Source: Pseudomonas ovata (GTDB taxonomy: Bacteria > Pseudomonadota > Gammaproteobacteria > Pseudomonadales > Pseudomonadaceae). Taken from it: 64,000 nt of DNA. The stretch covers positions 186,001-250,000 of the forward strand of contig NZ_QFFU01000005.1 in the NCBI RefSeq assembly GCF_003131185.1. Reading direction: 5' to 3'. The notes beneath the pieces are model-generated. The model was not told the DNA's origin, searched no databases, and saw only the letters and a program-made list of their open reading frames with translations. Positions 8,791 through 18,377 of the stretch are shown here, piece by piece; position 1 is the stretch's first letter; each line of letters opens with the position of its first letter. A program made the translations under genes and the position numbers.

Positions 8791-10101
8791 TTACAACTCG
8801 ATACGCTCTACCTTGCCCACCAGCAGGATGTACGACAGTGCACCGATCAGCGCCAGGCAGGCCACGTAAGTAATGGCCGGCGCGAACGAGTCGCCGGTGG
8901 CCAGGAAACCGATCACGATCGGCGTGGCGATGGCCGCCAGGTTGCCGATGAAATTGAACGTACCGCCGGTCAGGCCCAGCAGGCGCGCCGGAGCGATGGT
9001 CGAAACCAGCGACCAGGTGATCGATGCCAGGCCGTTGCCGAAAAACGCCACGGCCATGCAGGCGATTACCAGCGGTGTCGAGTCGACGAAGTTGGCGCCG
9101 ATGATGGCTGTGGAAATCAACAGCCCGGTGATGATTGGCAGCTTGCGCGCCAGCCCCACGCTATAGCCACGACGGATCAGCCAGTCGGAGAAGAATCCCG
9201 AGCACAGCACACCGACGAAGGCGGCGAGGAATGGCAAGGACGCCAACAGCCCGGACTTGATGAAGTCCATGCCGCGGTATTTGACCAGATAGGTCGGGAA
9301 CCAGGTCAGGAAGAACCACAGGGTCGAGTTCAGGCAGAACTGCCCCAGGTAAATACCCCACAGCTTGCGCTGGCTGAGCACGATCCCCAGATCGGCCCAC
9401 TTGAATCCGGCTTTCTGTCTGGCGGTATCGGCCTGGATATCCACCAGTCCGCCGCCTTCGCGGATCAGCTCGATTTCAGCGGTGTTGGCGCCTTTGAAGT
9501 CTCGCGGCTCACGGTACACCAGGTACCAGATGACGCCCCACAGGATACCGACCGCACCGGTGGCGACAAATACCATGTGCCAGCCGTAATGGGCCTGCAA
9601 CCAGGCCAGTACCGGCGTCAGGAACGCCAGGCCGACAAACTGTCCCGAGGTATAGAAACCGATGGCTGTGGCCCGCTCACGCTCGGGGAACCAGGAGGTC
9701 ACCACCCGACTGTTGATCGGATAAGCGGGTGCTTCCAGCGCGCCGACTGCCATGCGCAGCACGAACAGGGCAATGAAACTGGCTGCAAAGCCCAGCATCA
9801 CGGTGGCCAACGACCAGGAGATGAGCGCCACGGTGTAGAGAATCCGCGGCGGCACCCGGTCGACCAGCCAGCCACCAGGCAACTGCATGGCCGCATAGGT
9901 CCAGCCGAAGGCCGAGAAAATCAGCCCGACCTCGACCGGCGTCAGGCCCAGCTCGCTGGTCAGCGCCGGCGCGGCAATCGACAGGTTGCTGCGGTCCAGG
10001 TAGTTGATGACCACGGTAATGAACAACAGCACCATGATGAAAAAGCGCTTGCGGGTGGGCGCGGCCTGGGACGCCGCCGCGCCGATGGTCCGGGTTTGCA
10101 T
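8791..10101 (-). CDS. dgoT: MFS transporter, D-galactonate/hexuronate (anion:cation symporter) family
   Basis: 436 residues from the ATG at 10101 with GAGG 7 bases upstream. Twelve hydrophobic segments; the N-terminal motif NYLDRSNLSIAAPALTSELGL and FGWTYAAMQLPGGWLVDR are typical of the ACS family (DgoT, GudP, ExuT). Its place between the galactonate dehydratase gene and the regulator gene supports D-galactonate uptake across the inner membrane by proton symport. Substrate assignment rests on context. Confidence 0.88.
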   Translation of the reverse strand: MQTRTIGAAASQAAPTRKRFFIMVLLFITVVINYLDRSNLSIAAPALTSELGLTPVEVGLIFSAFGWTYAAMQLPGGWLVDRVPPRILYTVALISWSLATVMLGFAASFIALFVLRMAVGALEAPAYPINSRVVTSWFPERERATAIGFYTSGQFVGLAFLTPVLAWLQAHYGWHMVFVATGAVGILWGVIWYLVYREPRDFKGANTAEIELIREGGGLVDIQADTARQKAGFKWADLGIVLSQRKLWGIYLGQFCLNSTLWFFLTWFPTYLVKYRGMDFIKSGLLASLPFLAAFVGVLCSGFFSDWLIRRGYSVGLARKLPIITGLLISTAIIGANFVDSTPLVIACMAVAFFGNGLASITWSLVSTIAPARLLGLTGGTFNFIGNLAAIATPIVIGFLATGDSFAPAITYVACLALIGALSYILLVGKVERIEL

Positions 10102-10157
10102 GAGGTTGCCTCTTATTGGAGTTGTATGAGGACGCACTTAGAGGAGACGACAGCGAC

Positions 10158-11306
10158 TCACCATTCGGCAAAGCTGCCGTCGGCGTGGCGCCAGATAGGG
10201 TTGCGCCAGCGATGGCCAATCGCGGCCCGCTCGCGCACGTATTCCTCGTTGATCTCGATGCCCAGCCCCGGGCCGTTGGGGATTTTCACCATGCCGTTGT
10301 CGTAGTCGAAGACTTCGGGGTGCTTGACGTAGTCGAGCAGGTCGTTGCTCTCGTTGTAGTGAATGCCCAGGCTCTGTTCCTGGATAAACGCGTTGTAGCA
10401 GGCCGCGTCCAGTTGCAGGCAGGCGGCCAGGGCAATCGGTCCCAGCGGGCAATGCAACGCCAGCGCCACGTCGTAGGCCTCGGCCATGTTGGCGATCTTG
10501 CGCGTCTCTGTGATACCACCGGCATGCGAGGCATCCGGCTGGATGATGTCGACATAACCTTCGCTGAGCACCCGCTTGAAGTCCCAGCGCGAGAACAGCC
10601 GCTCGCCCAATGCAATCGGGGTGCTGGTCAACGGCGCCAGTTCCTTGAGCGCTTCGTAGTGCTCGCTGAGCACCGGCTCTTCGATGAACATCAGCTTGAA
10701 GGGGTCGAGTTCCTTCATCAGCACCTTGGCCATGGGCTTGTGCACCCGGCCATGAAAGTCCACGCCGATACCGACGTTCGGTCCGACTGCATCGCGCACC
10801 GCTGCCACGCTCGCCAAGGCGCGGTCGACCTTGTCGAAGGTGTCGAGAAACTGCAGTTCCTCGGTGCCGTTCATCTTCACGGCGGTAAAACCACGCTCAA
10901 CCGCCTCTTTGGCGGCGCGCGCGGTGTCAGCCGGCCGGTCGCCGCCGATCCATGAATACACGCGGATCTTGTCACGCACCTGGCCACCGAGCAGGTCGCT
11001 GACCGATACGCCGAGCGCCTTGCCCTTGATGTCCCACAATGCCTGGTCGATACCGGCCAGCGCACTCATGTGGATCGAACCACCACGGTAGAAGCCACCA
11101 CGGTACAGCACAGTCCAGATGTCTTCGATATTGCGCGGGTCCTTGCCGATCAGGTAATCGGACAGCTCATCGACCGCAGCGGCCACTGTATGGGCACGGC
11201 CTTCGACTACCGGCTCTCCCCAGCCGGTCACGCCCTGATCGGTCTCGACCTTGAGGAAGCACCAGCGCGGCGGCACGATGAAAGTGGTCAGTTTGGTGAT
11301 TTTCAT
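10158..11306 (-). CDS. dgoD: D-galactonate dehydratase
   Basis: 382 residues, the length of DgoD in the mandelate racemase branch of the enolase superfamily. It starts [23 protein letters not shown]. Metal ligands appear in order as GVDFHGR (Asp), FIEEPV (Glu) and [10 protein letters not shown] (Glu). The catalytic Asp/His are in [11 protein letters not shown] and [13 protein letters not shown]. It converts D-galactonate to 2-dehydro-3-deoxy-D-galactonate, the substrate of the kinase DgoK encoded two genes upstream. Confidence 0.96.
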   Translation of the reverse strand: MKITKLTTFIVPPRWCFLKVETDQGVTGWGEPVVEGRAHTVAAAVDELSDYLIGKDPRNIEDIWTVLYRGGFYRGGSIHMSALAGIDQALWDIKGKALGVSVSDLLGGQVRDKIRVYSWIGGDRPADTARAAKEAVERGFTAVKMNGTEELQFLDTFDKVDRALASVAAVRDAVGPNVGIGVDFHGRVHKPMAKVLMKELDPFKLMFIEEPVLSEHYEALKELAPLTSTPIALGERLFSRWDFKRVLSEGYVDIIQPDASHAGGITETRKIANMAEAYDVALALHCPLGPIALAACLQLDAACYNAFIQEQSLGIHYNESNDLLDYVKHPEVFDYDNGMVKIPNGPGLGIEINEEYVRERAAIGHRWRNPIWRHADGSFAEW

Positions 11307-11339
11307 AAGCAGGGTCTCTCTTGTTGGAGGGGGCGCCGA

Positions 11340-11975
11340 TCAGTGGCTGCGGTTGGCCGTGCAGTGCTGCCAGGCCGTGACATAGGCCTGGGCACGGACG
11401 GCCACGTCGGCAGCGCTCATGCCTGGCTTGAACAGCCCGGAGCCCAGCCCGAAGCCCTGGGCGCCGGCATCAAGCCAAGGCTGCATGTTGTCGGGTGAGA
11501 TGCCGCCTACCGGCAGCAATATGGTGCCGGCAGGCAGGACTGCCAGCCAGGCCTTGATCACCGCCGGGGCCATCTGCTCGGCCGGAAACAGCTTGAGTAC
11601 GTCAGCCCCCTCGCCCAGTGCGGCAAAGGCCTCGGTGGGGGTGGCCACTCCCGGCGACAGGAACAGCCCTTCGGCCTTGGCGGCGCGCAACACTTCACGG
11701 TCACTGTGCGGCATGACGATCAATTGGCCGCCCGCCTCTTTGACCCGGCGCACCTGTTCGGGCTGCAGCACGGTCCCGGCGCCGACCACGCAATCGGCCG
11801 GCAGGTGCAGGCGCAGCAGACCGATGCTGTCGTAAGGTGACGGCGAGTTGAGTGGCACTTCGATGACCCGCAGGCCGGCCTCGTACAGCACATCACCGAT
11901 GGCTGGCGCTTCTTCGGGGCGCAGGCCGCGCAGGATGGCAATCAGGCCGTTGCTTTTGAGTGCTTGCTGAAACAT
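11340..11975 (-). CDS. dgoA: 2-dehydro-3-deoxy-6-phosphogalactonate aldolase
   Basis: 211 residues from the ATG at 11975, one base after the dgoK stop (TGACATG), with GAGG just upstream inside dgoK. It is a KDPG/KDPGal aldolase-family TIM barrel: IAILRGLRPEEA (catalytic Glu in the PEEA region), VGAGTVL, the Schiff-base lysine in DVLKLFPAE, and LPVGGISPDN. It splits 2-dehydro-3-deoxy-6-phosphogalactonate into pyruvate and glyceraldehyde 3-phosphate, the last step of the pathway. Confidence 0.95.
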   Translation of the reverse strand: MFQQALKSNGLIAILRGLRPEEAPAIGDVLYEAGLRVIEVPLNSPSPYDSIGLLRLHLPADCVVGAGTVLQPEQVRRVKEAGGQLIVMPHSDREVLRAAKAEGLFLSPGVATPTEAFAALGEGADVLKLFPAEQMAPAVIKAWLAVLPAGTILLPVGGISPDNMQPWLDAGAQGFGLGSGLFKPGMSAADVAVRAQAYVTAWQHCTANRSH

Positions 11976-11976
11976 G

Positions 11977-12984
11977 TCAGACCTCACGGATCAAGGATAC
12001 GGAAGTGGCCGCCAACAGGCCGGCCTGCTGCGCCACCTGCCAGAGGCCGCGCTCGGTGGCCTGCTCGGCCAGTGTTACCGTCGGGAATTCACACAGCGCC
12101 AGCGCACACTGGTAGCGCTGGCATAACGCATCGCTGCCGATCAGCACGACGGCGGGCAGGACCGCGGCCTGGCGCTGCAAGAGGTGGCTCAGGGCAGCCA
12201 GCTCATGGCCGATCAGCAACCCGGAGAGGTAGTCAGGCTGGGCACTGGCCGACAATTGCCCGGTCAGGCCCAAGGTGCGGCAACTGAAGATGGTTGACAG
12301 CGGACCGGCAGCCCCTTCGCCGGACCGGGCCACGGCCACGCCGCGCTCGAAAGCCTCGACATCCAGCGAACCGGCCGATTGCATGGTGCGGCCCAGCAAG
12401 GTGTGCGCACACAGCGCCGCATAGACCTCGCCGGTCATGAAGGTATCGAAGTGAACAATGCGCCCCTGGACCATTTGCACCCACTTGCTGTGACTGCCAG
12501 GCAGGCCGATCAGCAGGGGCTGGGTGTCATGGGGTCGTTCAACCTGTCCGGCCAGCACGCCGAGCACCTGCGTTTCTTCGCCACGCATGACGTTGGGCAG
12601 GGCCGAATTCTGGATCACGCCGGGAATGATATGGACATCGATGCCGCGCAGGCTGCGCACCTTCACCAGTGCGGCGCTGAGGCCATCGACACTGGCCGGC
12701 GTGGCCTGATACGGCGCTTCGTGCCAGCCCTGAGCGCTGCCGACCATGCCACAGGCAATGACGGGCAGGTACGGCTGAGCATCGAGCCAGTCGCCACATG
12801 CCTGCTCGAACGCCAGCTCAAAGCCGTCGCTGCAGAGCTGCCCGGCCACAGGGGCTGGCAGGGTCGGTAATTGCATGATGCCCGCGCTCAGGGAGCGTTG
12901 TTCCAGGACCCGGCCCTGTTCACCGAGTCGATAAGCCCGGAGGGAGGTGGTTCCCCAGTCGAGTGCGATCAGTTGCGCCTGCAT
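11977..12984 (-). CDS. dgoK: 2-dehydro-3-deoxygalactonokinase
   Basis: 335 residues, DgoK family (ASKHA-like sugar kinase). It has the N-terminal phosphate loop IALDWGTTSLRAYRL, the family motif VMRGEETQVLG, and GLPGSHSKWVQM. It phosphorylates 2-dehydro-3-deoxygalactonate at C6. It is the first gene of dgoK-dgoA-dgoD-MFS-iclR. The region upstream (12985-13090) is AT-rich and holds an inverted repeat that could be the operator. Confidence 0.95.
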   Translation of the reverse strand: MQAQLIALDWGTTSLRAYRLGEQGRVLEQRSLSAGIMQLPTLPAPVAGQLCSDGFELAFEQACGDWLDAQPYLPVIACGMVGSAQGWHEAPYQATPASVDGLSAALVKVRSLRGIDVHIIPGVIQNSALPNVMRGEETQVLGVLAGQVERPHDTQPLLIGLPGSHSKWVQMVQGRIVHFDTFMTGEVYAALCAHTLLGRTMQSAGSLDVEAFERGVAVARSGEGAAGPLSTIFSCRTLGLTGQLSASAQPDYLSGLLIGHELAALSHLLQRQAAVLPAVVLIGSDALCQRYQCALALCEFPTVTLAEQATERGLWQVAQQAGLLAATSVSLIREV

Positions 12985-13062
12985 TGCTTCACCTTTTGTT
13001 TTTCTAAGTGACTGCGAGGCGGACTATAAACCTGACCCAGGTAAAATCTCAATATATAAATA

Positions 13063-13087
13063 TTAATCCCATATATAGGGATATTAA
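13063..13087. promoter_or_regulatory. Candidate operator/promoter region of the dgo operon
   Basis: TTAATCCC (13063-13070), 7 bases (ATATATA), then GGGATATTAA (13078-13087): an imperfect dyad in an AT-rich island of about 70 bases, 80-100 bases upstream of dgoK. Position and symmetry suit binding of the cluster's IclR protein; this is an inference. The rest of the 332-base gap to the divergent acyltransferase gene shows nothing else recognisable. Confidence 0.5.
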
Positions 13088-13316
13088 TTAGAGCATCCGA
13101 ATACCAGATGCCGAGCAATTGCCAGCCAGCGCTGCCCCGGCCATACTCCTTGCCCATCCAGCCCAGCCTGCCCGTCGGTCAAACCGAGGGTGGTAACGTG
13201 CCTGAAGCCGCCCCCCCTTCGCTCCACCCTCTCTTTCGTTGACCTGCATGCGGCTTCCTCCTGGCTGGCATTCCGTTTTCGGCCGCTCATCTCCCTCAAG
13301 TTCAAGGACATGTGCC

Positions 13317-14459
13317 ATGAGACGTTTTCTGGTGCTCGACAGCTTTCGCGGGCTGTGTGCGTTGGCCGTGGTGATTTACCACTCTCACATCCTGCAAGGC
13401 TTCAGCGAGTGGCTGTTTTTCAGGAACGCCCATGTACTGGTGGCGTTCCTCTTTGTGCTCAGCGGTTTTGTGATCAGCCATGCCTATGCCGGCAGGCTCC
13501 AGTCGCGCCAGCAACTGGGACGGTTCGTGACCTCACGAACCTGGCGGATCTACCCGCTGCACCTGGCCATGCTGCTGGCCGCCATCGGCCTGGAATGCGC
13601 CAAGGTGCTGGCTGAACATCTGGGCGTGCCGTTCGGCAGTGACAGCTTCAGTGGTCCACGGGCGCCGGAACAGATCCTGCCCAATCTGCTGCTGATCCAG
13701 TCGTGGTGGCCGGGCTTCGATGCCATGTCGTTCAACTACCCCGCCTGGAGCATCAGCGTCGGGTTCTATCTGTACATGCTCTTCGGCTTTATCCGCCTGG
13801 CGCTCCCGGGCAAGGCCAGGTACGCCTTTGGTTTGCTGGCACTGGGCATCCTTGTTGGCCTTTACCCTGAGTTGGGGCTATCCAGCAAAAGGCTGATGCA
13901 GGGCATTGGCTGCTTTTTTGCCGGCTGCCTGACCTACACGCTGTACCAGAAATGGCCGGCTCTGTACCTTGGCATCTGGCAGGCCAGTCTTCTGGAATCA
14001 AGTGCATTGGGCGCGACAGGGTTGGCGATCACTTATGCCAGCAGCGAACAGCAATGGGGCGTGGCGCTGCCGTTCTGCCTGGTCGTGGGCCTGTTTGCCT
14101 TCGAGGCCGGCTTAGTGTCCAGAGCCTTGCGCGCAGCTCCGTTTATCTGGCTGGGCACGCTGTCCTGTTCGATCTACCTGACCCATGCGCTGGTGCTCAT
14201 GCTGTTGTCGATCAGCGCCAGCCTGGCAGAGAAGTTCACCGGCCGGGCACTGACCGTGCAGCACGAAGGCAGCGATGGCATGCACCGTTATTTCAGCTCG
14301 GGCAGCGCCATGGGCGACAACTCATTTCTGTTGCTGCAGGTGGCGTTGGTGCTGGGGGTGTCAATGCTGACCTGGCGCTTCATCGAGCAACCCGGCATTG
14401 CGCTGGGCAAGCGCTTGAACGCGCCCCGTGCGGCGGCCAGTGGCAAGCCGGCCACCTGA
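13317..14459 (+). CDS. Acyltransferase family 3 (OafA/YrhL-type) membrane protein
   Basis: 380 residues from the ATG at 13317 with AAGGA 8 bases upstream. It opens with RRFLVLDSFRGLCALAVVIYH, the conserved Arg and catalytic-type His of this family. VAFLFVLSGFVISHAY and about ten membrane spans follow, ending near SCSIYLTHALVLMLLS and WRFIEQPG. Family members O-acetylate exported polysaccharides or lipids. No polysaccharide genes are adjacent, so the acceptor is unknown. Confidence 0.85.
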   Translation: MRRFLVLDSFRGLCALAVVIYHSHILQGFSEWLFFRNAHVLVAFLFVLSGFVISHAYAGRLQSRQQLGRFVTSRTWRIYPLHLAMLLAAIGLECAKVLAEHLGVPFGSDSFSGPRAPEQILPNLLLIQSWWPGFDAMSFNYPAWSISVGFYLYMLFGFIRLALPGKARYAFGLLALGILVGLYPELGLSSKRLMQGIGCFFAGCLTYTLYQKWPALYLGIWQASLLESSALGATGLAITYASSEQQWGVALPFCLVVGLFAFEAGLVSRALRAAPFIWLGTLSCSIYLTHALVLMLLSISASLAEKFTGRALTVQHEGSDGMHRYFSSGSAMGDNSFLLLQVALVLGVSMLTWRFIEQPGIALGKRLNAPRAAASGKPAT

Positions 14460-14474
14460 ACGCCGGGTACAAAA

Positions 14475-14500
14475 AAACCGCCGGCGAAGGCGGTTTCCTT
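14475..14500. terminator. Bidirectional rho-independent terminator
   Basis: AAACCGCC-GGCGAA-GGCGGTTT with an A run before and a T-rich stretch after. It lies between the convergent acyltransferase and asd genes. Confidence 0.85.
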
Positions 14501-14525
14501 GTTGATGCATACAGCCGCTCGAAAC

Positions 14526-15638
14526 TCAGCGCTCCAGCAGGATGCGCAACATGCGGCGCAGCGGCTCGGCCGCGCCCCACAGCAGCTGGTCGCCTACGGT
14601 AAAGGCCCCCAGGTATTGCGAGCCCATGTTCAGCTTGCGCAGACGGCCGACCGGCACGCTCATGGTGCCGGTCACCGCCGTCGGGCTCAGTTCCTTGATG
14701 CTGGCTTCGCGGTGGTTCGGCACCAGCTTGACCCAAGGGTTGTGCTGGCTGATCAAGCCTTCGATGTCCGCAATCGGCACATCCTTGTTCAACTTGATGG
14801 TCAGCGCCTGGCTGTGGCAGCGCATGGCACCGATGCGCACGCAGATGCCATCGACCGGGATCGGGCTCTTGAAGCGCCCCAGGATCTTGTTGGTCTCGGC
14901 CTGGGCCTTCCACTCTTCGCGGCTCTGGCCGTTCGGCAGCTCCTTGTCGATCCAGGGAATCAGGCTGCCGGCCAGCGGCGCGCCGAAGTTCTCGGTCGGG
15001 AACGCATCACCCCGCATGGCGTCGGCCACCTTGCGGTCGATGTCGAGGATGGCGCTGGCCGGGTTGGCCAGGTCATCGGCCACCGAGGCGTTGACCGCGC
15101 CCATCTGGCGGATCAGCTCGCGCATGTTCTGCGCGCCGGCACCCGAGGCCGCCTGGTAGGTCATGGCCGTCATCCACTCGACCAGACCGGCTTCGAACAG
15201 CCCGCCCAGGCCCATCAGCATCAGGCTGACGGTGCAGTTGCCACCGATGTAGTTCTTGGTGCCGGCGTCCAGCTGCTGGTCGATGACCTTGCGGTTGACC
15301 GGGTCCAGCACGATCACGGCATCGTCCTGCATGCGCAGGCTGGAAGCGGCGTCGATCCAGTAACCCTGCCAGCCGGCTTCACGCAGCTTGGGGAACACCT
15401 CGTTGGTGTAGTCGCCGCCCTGGCAGGTCAGAATCACGTCGAGGGTTTTCAGCTCTTCGATGCTGTACGCATCTTTCAGAGGCGCCACGTCCTTGCCCAC
15501 CGATGGCGCGGTGCCACCGACATTGGAGGTGGTGAAAAACACCGGCTCAATGAGGTCGAAGTCCTGTTCTTCACGCATCCGCTGCATGAGCACGGAACCG
15601 ACCATGCCACGCCAACCGATCAGACCTACACGTTTCAT
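14526..15638 (-). CDS. asd: Aspartate-semialdehyde dehydrogenase
   Basis: 370 residues, the gamma-proteobacterial Asd type. It begins [21 protein letters not shown] (NADP-binding loop). The catalytic cysteine is in [18 protein letters not shown], followed by [15 protein letters not shown]. The active-site His region is [16 protein letters not shown]. It reduces aspartyl phosphate to the semialdehyde for Lys, Thr, Met and diaminopimelate synthesis. It lies 66 bases downstream of leuB, as in other pseudomonads. Confidence 0.97.
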   Translation of the reverse strand: MKRVGLIGWRGMVGSVLMQRMREEQDFDLIEPVFFTTSNVGGTAPSVGKDVAPLKDAYSIEELKTLDVILTCQGGDYTNEVFPKLREAGWQGYWIDAASSLRMQDDAVIVLDPVNRKVIDQQLDAGTKNYIGGNCTVSLMLMGLGGLFEAGLVEWMTAMTYQAASGAGAQNMRELIRQMGAVNASVADDLANPASAILDIDRKVADAMRGDAFPTENFGAPLAGSLIPWIDKELPNGQSREEWKAQAETNKILGRFKSPIPVDGICVRIGAMRCHSQALTIKLNKDVPIADIEGLISQHNPWVKLVPNHREASIKELSPTAVTGTMSVPVGRLRKLNMGSQYLGAFTVGDQLLWGAAEPLRRMLRILLER

Positions 15639-15704
15639 CGCAACACCTTAACTAAAAGTGGGACCGCCGCCGCGCCTCTGGCGAATGGCGGCGGGCCAGA
15701 GAGA

Positions 15705-16787
15705 TTACAGATTTCGCAGCGCGGCGACTACCGCATCGCCCATTTCGACGGTGCCGACCTTCTGCTTGCCATCCGACCAGATATCGCCAGTGCGCAGGCC
15801 CTGATCCAGGACCACGCTGACGGCCTGTTCGATGGCATCGGCGGCGGCGGCCTGGTTGAAGGTGTAGCGCAGCATCATCGACACCGACAGGATGGTCGCC
15901 AGCGGGTTGGCAATGCCCTGGCCGGCAATGTCCGGCGCCGAACCGTGGCAAGGCTCGTACATGCCCTTGTTGTGGGTGTCCAGCGACGCCGACGGCAGCA
16001 TGCCGATGGAGCCGGTGAGCATCGAGGCCTGGTCGGACAGGATGTCGCCAAACAGGTTGTCGGTGACGATCACGTCGAACTGCTTGGGCATACGCACCAG
16101 TTGCATGGCCGCGTTGTCGACGTACATGTGGCTCAGCTCGACGTCCGGGTAGTCCTTGGCCACCTGTTCGACCACTTCACGCCACAGCTGGCTGGAGGCC
16201 AGGACGTTGGCCTTGTCGACCGAGCACAGCTTCTTGCCACGCACGCGGGCCATGTCGAAGCCGACACGGGCGATGCGGCGGATTTCGCTTTCGCTGTACG
16301 GCAGGGTGTCGTAGGCCTGGCGCTCGCCGTTTTCCAGCACGCGGGTGCCGCGTGGCGCACCGAAGTAGATGCCACCGGTCAGCTCGCGCACGATCAGGAT
16401 GTCCAGGCCGGCGACGATTTCCGGCTTCAGGCTGGAAGCCTCGGCCAGTTGCGGGTAGAGGATCGCCGGACGCAGGTTGCCGAACAGGCCCAGTTGCGCA
16501 CGAATCTTCAGCAGGCCGCGCTCAGGGCGGATGTCACGCTCGATGGTGTCCCATTTCGGGCCGCCCACCGCACCCAGCAATACGGCATCGGCCGTGCGGG
16601 CGCGCTCCAGGGTTTCATCGACCAGCGGCACGCCATGCTTGTCGATGGCCGCGCCACCGATCACGTCATGGCTGAGCTCGAAGCCCAGGCTGTATTTGTC
16701 GTTGGCCAGCTCCAGCACCTTGACCGCTTCGGCCATGATTTCCGGACCAATGCCGTCGCCTGGAAGAATCAGAATCTGCTTGCTCAT
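15705..16787 (-). CDS. leuB: 3-isopropylmalate dehydrogenase
   Basis: 360 residues. It has [22 protein letters not shown], substrate-binding [22 protein letters not shown], and the metal and NAD motifs [28 protein letters not shown] and [18 protein letters not shown]. It oxidatively decarboxylates 3-isopropylmalate in leucine synthesis. It follows the methyltransferase gene after a 66-base gap that contains a strong hairpin. Confidence 0.97.
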   Translation of the reverse strand: MSKQILILPGDGIGPEIMAEAVKVLELANDKYSLGFELSHDVIGGAAIDKHGVPLVDETLERARTADAVLLGAVGGPKWDTIERDIRPERGLLKIRAQLGLFGNLRPAILYPQLAEASSLKPEIVAGLDILIVRELTGGIYFGAPRGTRVLENGERQAYDTLPYSESEIRRIARVGFDMARVRGKKLCSVDKANVLASSQLWREVVEQVAKDYPDVELSHMYVDNAAMQLVRMPKQFDVIVTDNLFGDILSDQASMLTGSIGMLPSASLDTHNKGMYEPCHGSAPDIAGQGIANPLATILSVSMMLRYTFNQAAAADAIEQAVSVVLDQGLRTGDIWSDGKQKVGTVEMGDAVVAALRNL

Positions 16788-16813
16788 AACATCCTCGGGG
16801 TTAGGGTCGCCGC

Positions 16814-16840
16814 GCCGGTGCCCGTTCAGGGGGCACCGGC
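16814..16840 (-). other. Perfect 10-base hairpin between methyltransferase gene and leuB
   Basis: GCCGGTGCCC (16814-16823) pairs exactly with GGGCACCGGC (16831-16840) around a 7-base loop. No T run follows in the minus direction, so it is more likely an mRNA processing or stability element, or a weak attenuator, than a full terminator. Confidence 0.5.
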
Positions 16841-16853
16841 CACGGTCAAAAAC

Positions 16854-17618
16854 TTATCGCTCGGCCCACAGTACCAGCACATCGGTACTGAACGAGCCGT
16901 CCTGCTCAATCTCGAAATAATCGCGCACTTCGCGCCCCATGGCCTGTTGCAGCTCACGGATCGCCACGCGCAGCGCTTCGGGGGTGCGCATGCGCGTCAC
17001 CCACGAGGCAAATTCCAGGTGCAGCCGCTGGCGCGTGTGGCTGCGGGTAAACAGGCCGGCCTCGCTGACCTGTTGCAGCCATTCGGCGGCTGAATAGTCG
17101 CGTACATGGCTGGTGTCGCGCAGCACTTCCACGGTTTGCAGGTAGGTGTCCAGCAGCGGGCTGCCCGGCGACATCACATCGATGAACGCCGCCACCCCGC
17201 CTGGCTTGAGCACCCGCCGCACTTCACGCAGGGCCAGGCCCAGGTCGCTCCAGTGGTGCGCCGAATAACGGCTGAAGACAAAATCGAACTCGGCCTCGGC
17301 AAACGGCAAGCGCTCGGCCGGGCCACAGACGGTACGAATATTGTCCAGGCCGCGTTCGCGGGCGGCGGCCTGGACCACATCAAGCATCTGTTGCGACAGG
17401 TCATAGGCCACCACTTCGCCCACAGCGGCGGCGACATTAAAGCTGACGTGCCCGGCCCCGCAACCCAGGTCCAGCACGCGCGCCTGGCGCTGGCCCTGGA
17501 CTTCGGCCTGCAGGAGTGCGAATTCGCGGCCCTGCGCATGCACGGCGCTGCTCAGGTAGGCGCTGGCCTGTTCGCCGAACTGGCGCTGGACGACATCAGT
17601 GTGAGGGGCCTGGGTCAT
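16854..17618 (-). CDS. Class I SAM-dependent methyltransferase in the leu cluster
   Basis: 254 residues, Methyltransf_11/UbiE-like. Motif I is VLDLGCGAGHVSFNVAAAVGEV, motif II-like FDFVFSRYSAHHWSDLGLALREV, then VLKPGGVAAFIDV. It sits between leuD and leuB, an arrangement I recall as conserved in Pseudomonas. Its substrate is not established; conserved position suggests housekeeping rather than transfer. Its start is preceded by AAGG. Confidence 0.88.
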   Translation of the reverse strand: MTQAPHTDVVQRQFGEQASAYLSSAVHAQGREFALLQAEVQGQRQARVLDLGCGAGHVSFNVAAAVGEVVAYDLSQQMLDVVQAAARERGLDNIRTVCGPAERLPFAEAEFDFVFSRYSAHHWSDLGLALREVRRVLKPGGVAAFIDVMSPGSPLLDTYLQTVEVLRDTSHVRDYSAAEWLQQVSEAGLFTRSHTRQRLHLEFASWVTRMRTPEALRVAIRELQQAMGREVRDYFEIEQDGSFSTDVLVLWAER

Positions 17619-17725
17619 GTTGGTATACCTTGTGTGGGGGTTTACGCAGCCATGGCCGCGCCTGCGTTATCCGCAGGAGCAGCCGGGCGTCGATCCACCT
17701 GTGCCTTGTCAGGGCCTGGCACGCA

Positions 17726-18367
17726 TCAGTCGCGAAACAGCCATGGCTGACTTGCGCGATGCTTGCTTTCGAAGGTCGCAATGGCGTCGGCATCGACCAG
17801 CGTCAGGCCGATGTCGTCCAGGCCGTTGAGCAGGCAATGCTTGCGGAACTCGTCCACCTCGAAGCTCAGCACCTTGCCGTCAGGACGGGTCACGGTCTGG
17901 GCCTGCAGGTCGATGTTCAACTGGTAGCCAGGCTCGGCCTCGACCTGCTTGAACAACTGATCGACCTCGTCTTCGGACAGGATGATCGGCAGCATGCCGT
18001 TCTTGAAGCTGTTGTTGTAGAAGATGTCGGCATAGCTGGGCGCGATGATGGCGCGGAAACCGTACTCTTCCAGCGCCCACGGTGCGTGCTCGCGGCTGGA
18101 GCCGCAACCGAAGTTTTCCCGGGCGATCAGGATGCTTGCACCCTGGTAGCGCGCATTGTTGAGCACAAAATCATGGTTCAACGGACGCTTGGAGTTGTCC
18201 TGGTACGGCTGGCCCACGTCCAGGTAGCGCCATTCGTCGAACAGGTTCGGGCCGAAGCCGGTGCGCTTGATCGATTTCAGAAACTGCTTGGGAATGATCT
18301 GGTCGGTGTCGACGTTGGCACGATCCAGAGGTGCCACAAGGCCGTTGAGCTGGGTAAAGGCTTTCAT
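17726..18367 (-). CDS. leuD: 3-isopropylmalate dehydratase small subunit
   Basis: 213 residues, proteobacterial LeuD length. It has the swivel-domain motifs [33 protein letters not shown] and the substrate-binding loop [15 protein letters not shown]. With LeuC it isomerises 2-isopropylmalate to 3-isopropylmalate. It begins 10 bases after the leuC stop. Confidence 0.97.
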   Translation of the reverse strand: MKAFTQLNGLVAPLDRANVDTDQIIPKQFLKSIKRTGFGPNLFDEWRYLDVGQPYQDNSKRPLNHDFVLNNARYQGASILIARENFGCGSSREHAPWALEEYGFRAIIAPSYADIFYNNSFKNGMLPIILSEDEVDQLFKQVEAEPGYQLNIDLQAQTVTRPDGKVLSFEVDEFRKHCLLNGLDDIGLTLVDADAIATFESKHRASQPWLFRD

Positions 18368-18377
18368 GCTGGGCTCC

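Noticed and set aside
14499-17093. 864-codon plus-strand frame opposite asd, leuB and the methyltransferase
   Set aside because: Shadow of three well-supported minus-strand genes, with low-complexity translation.
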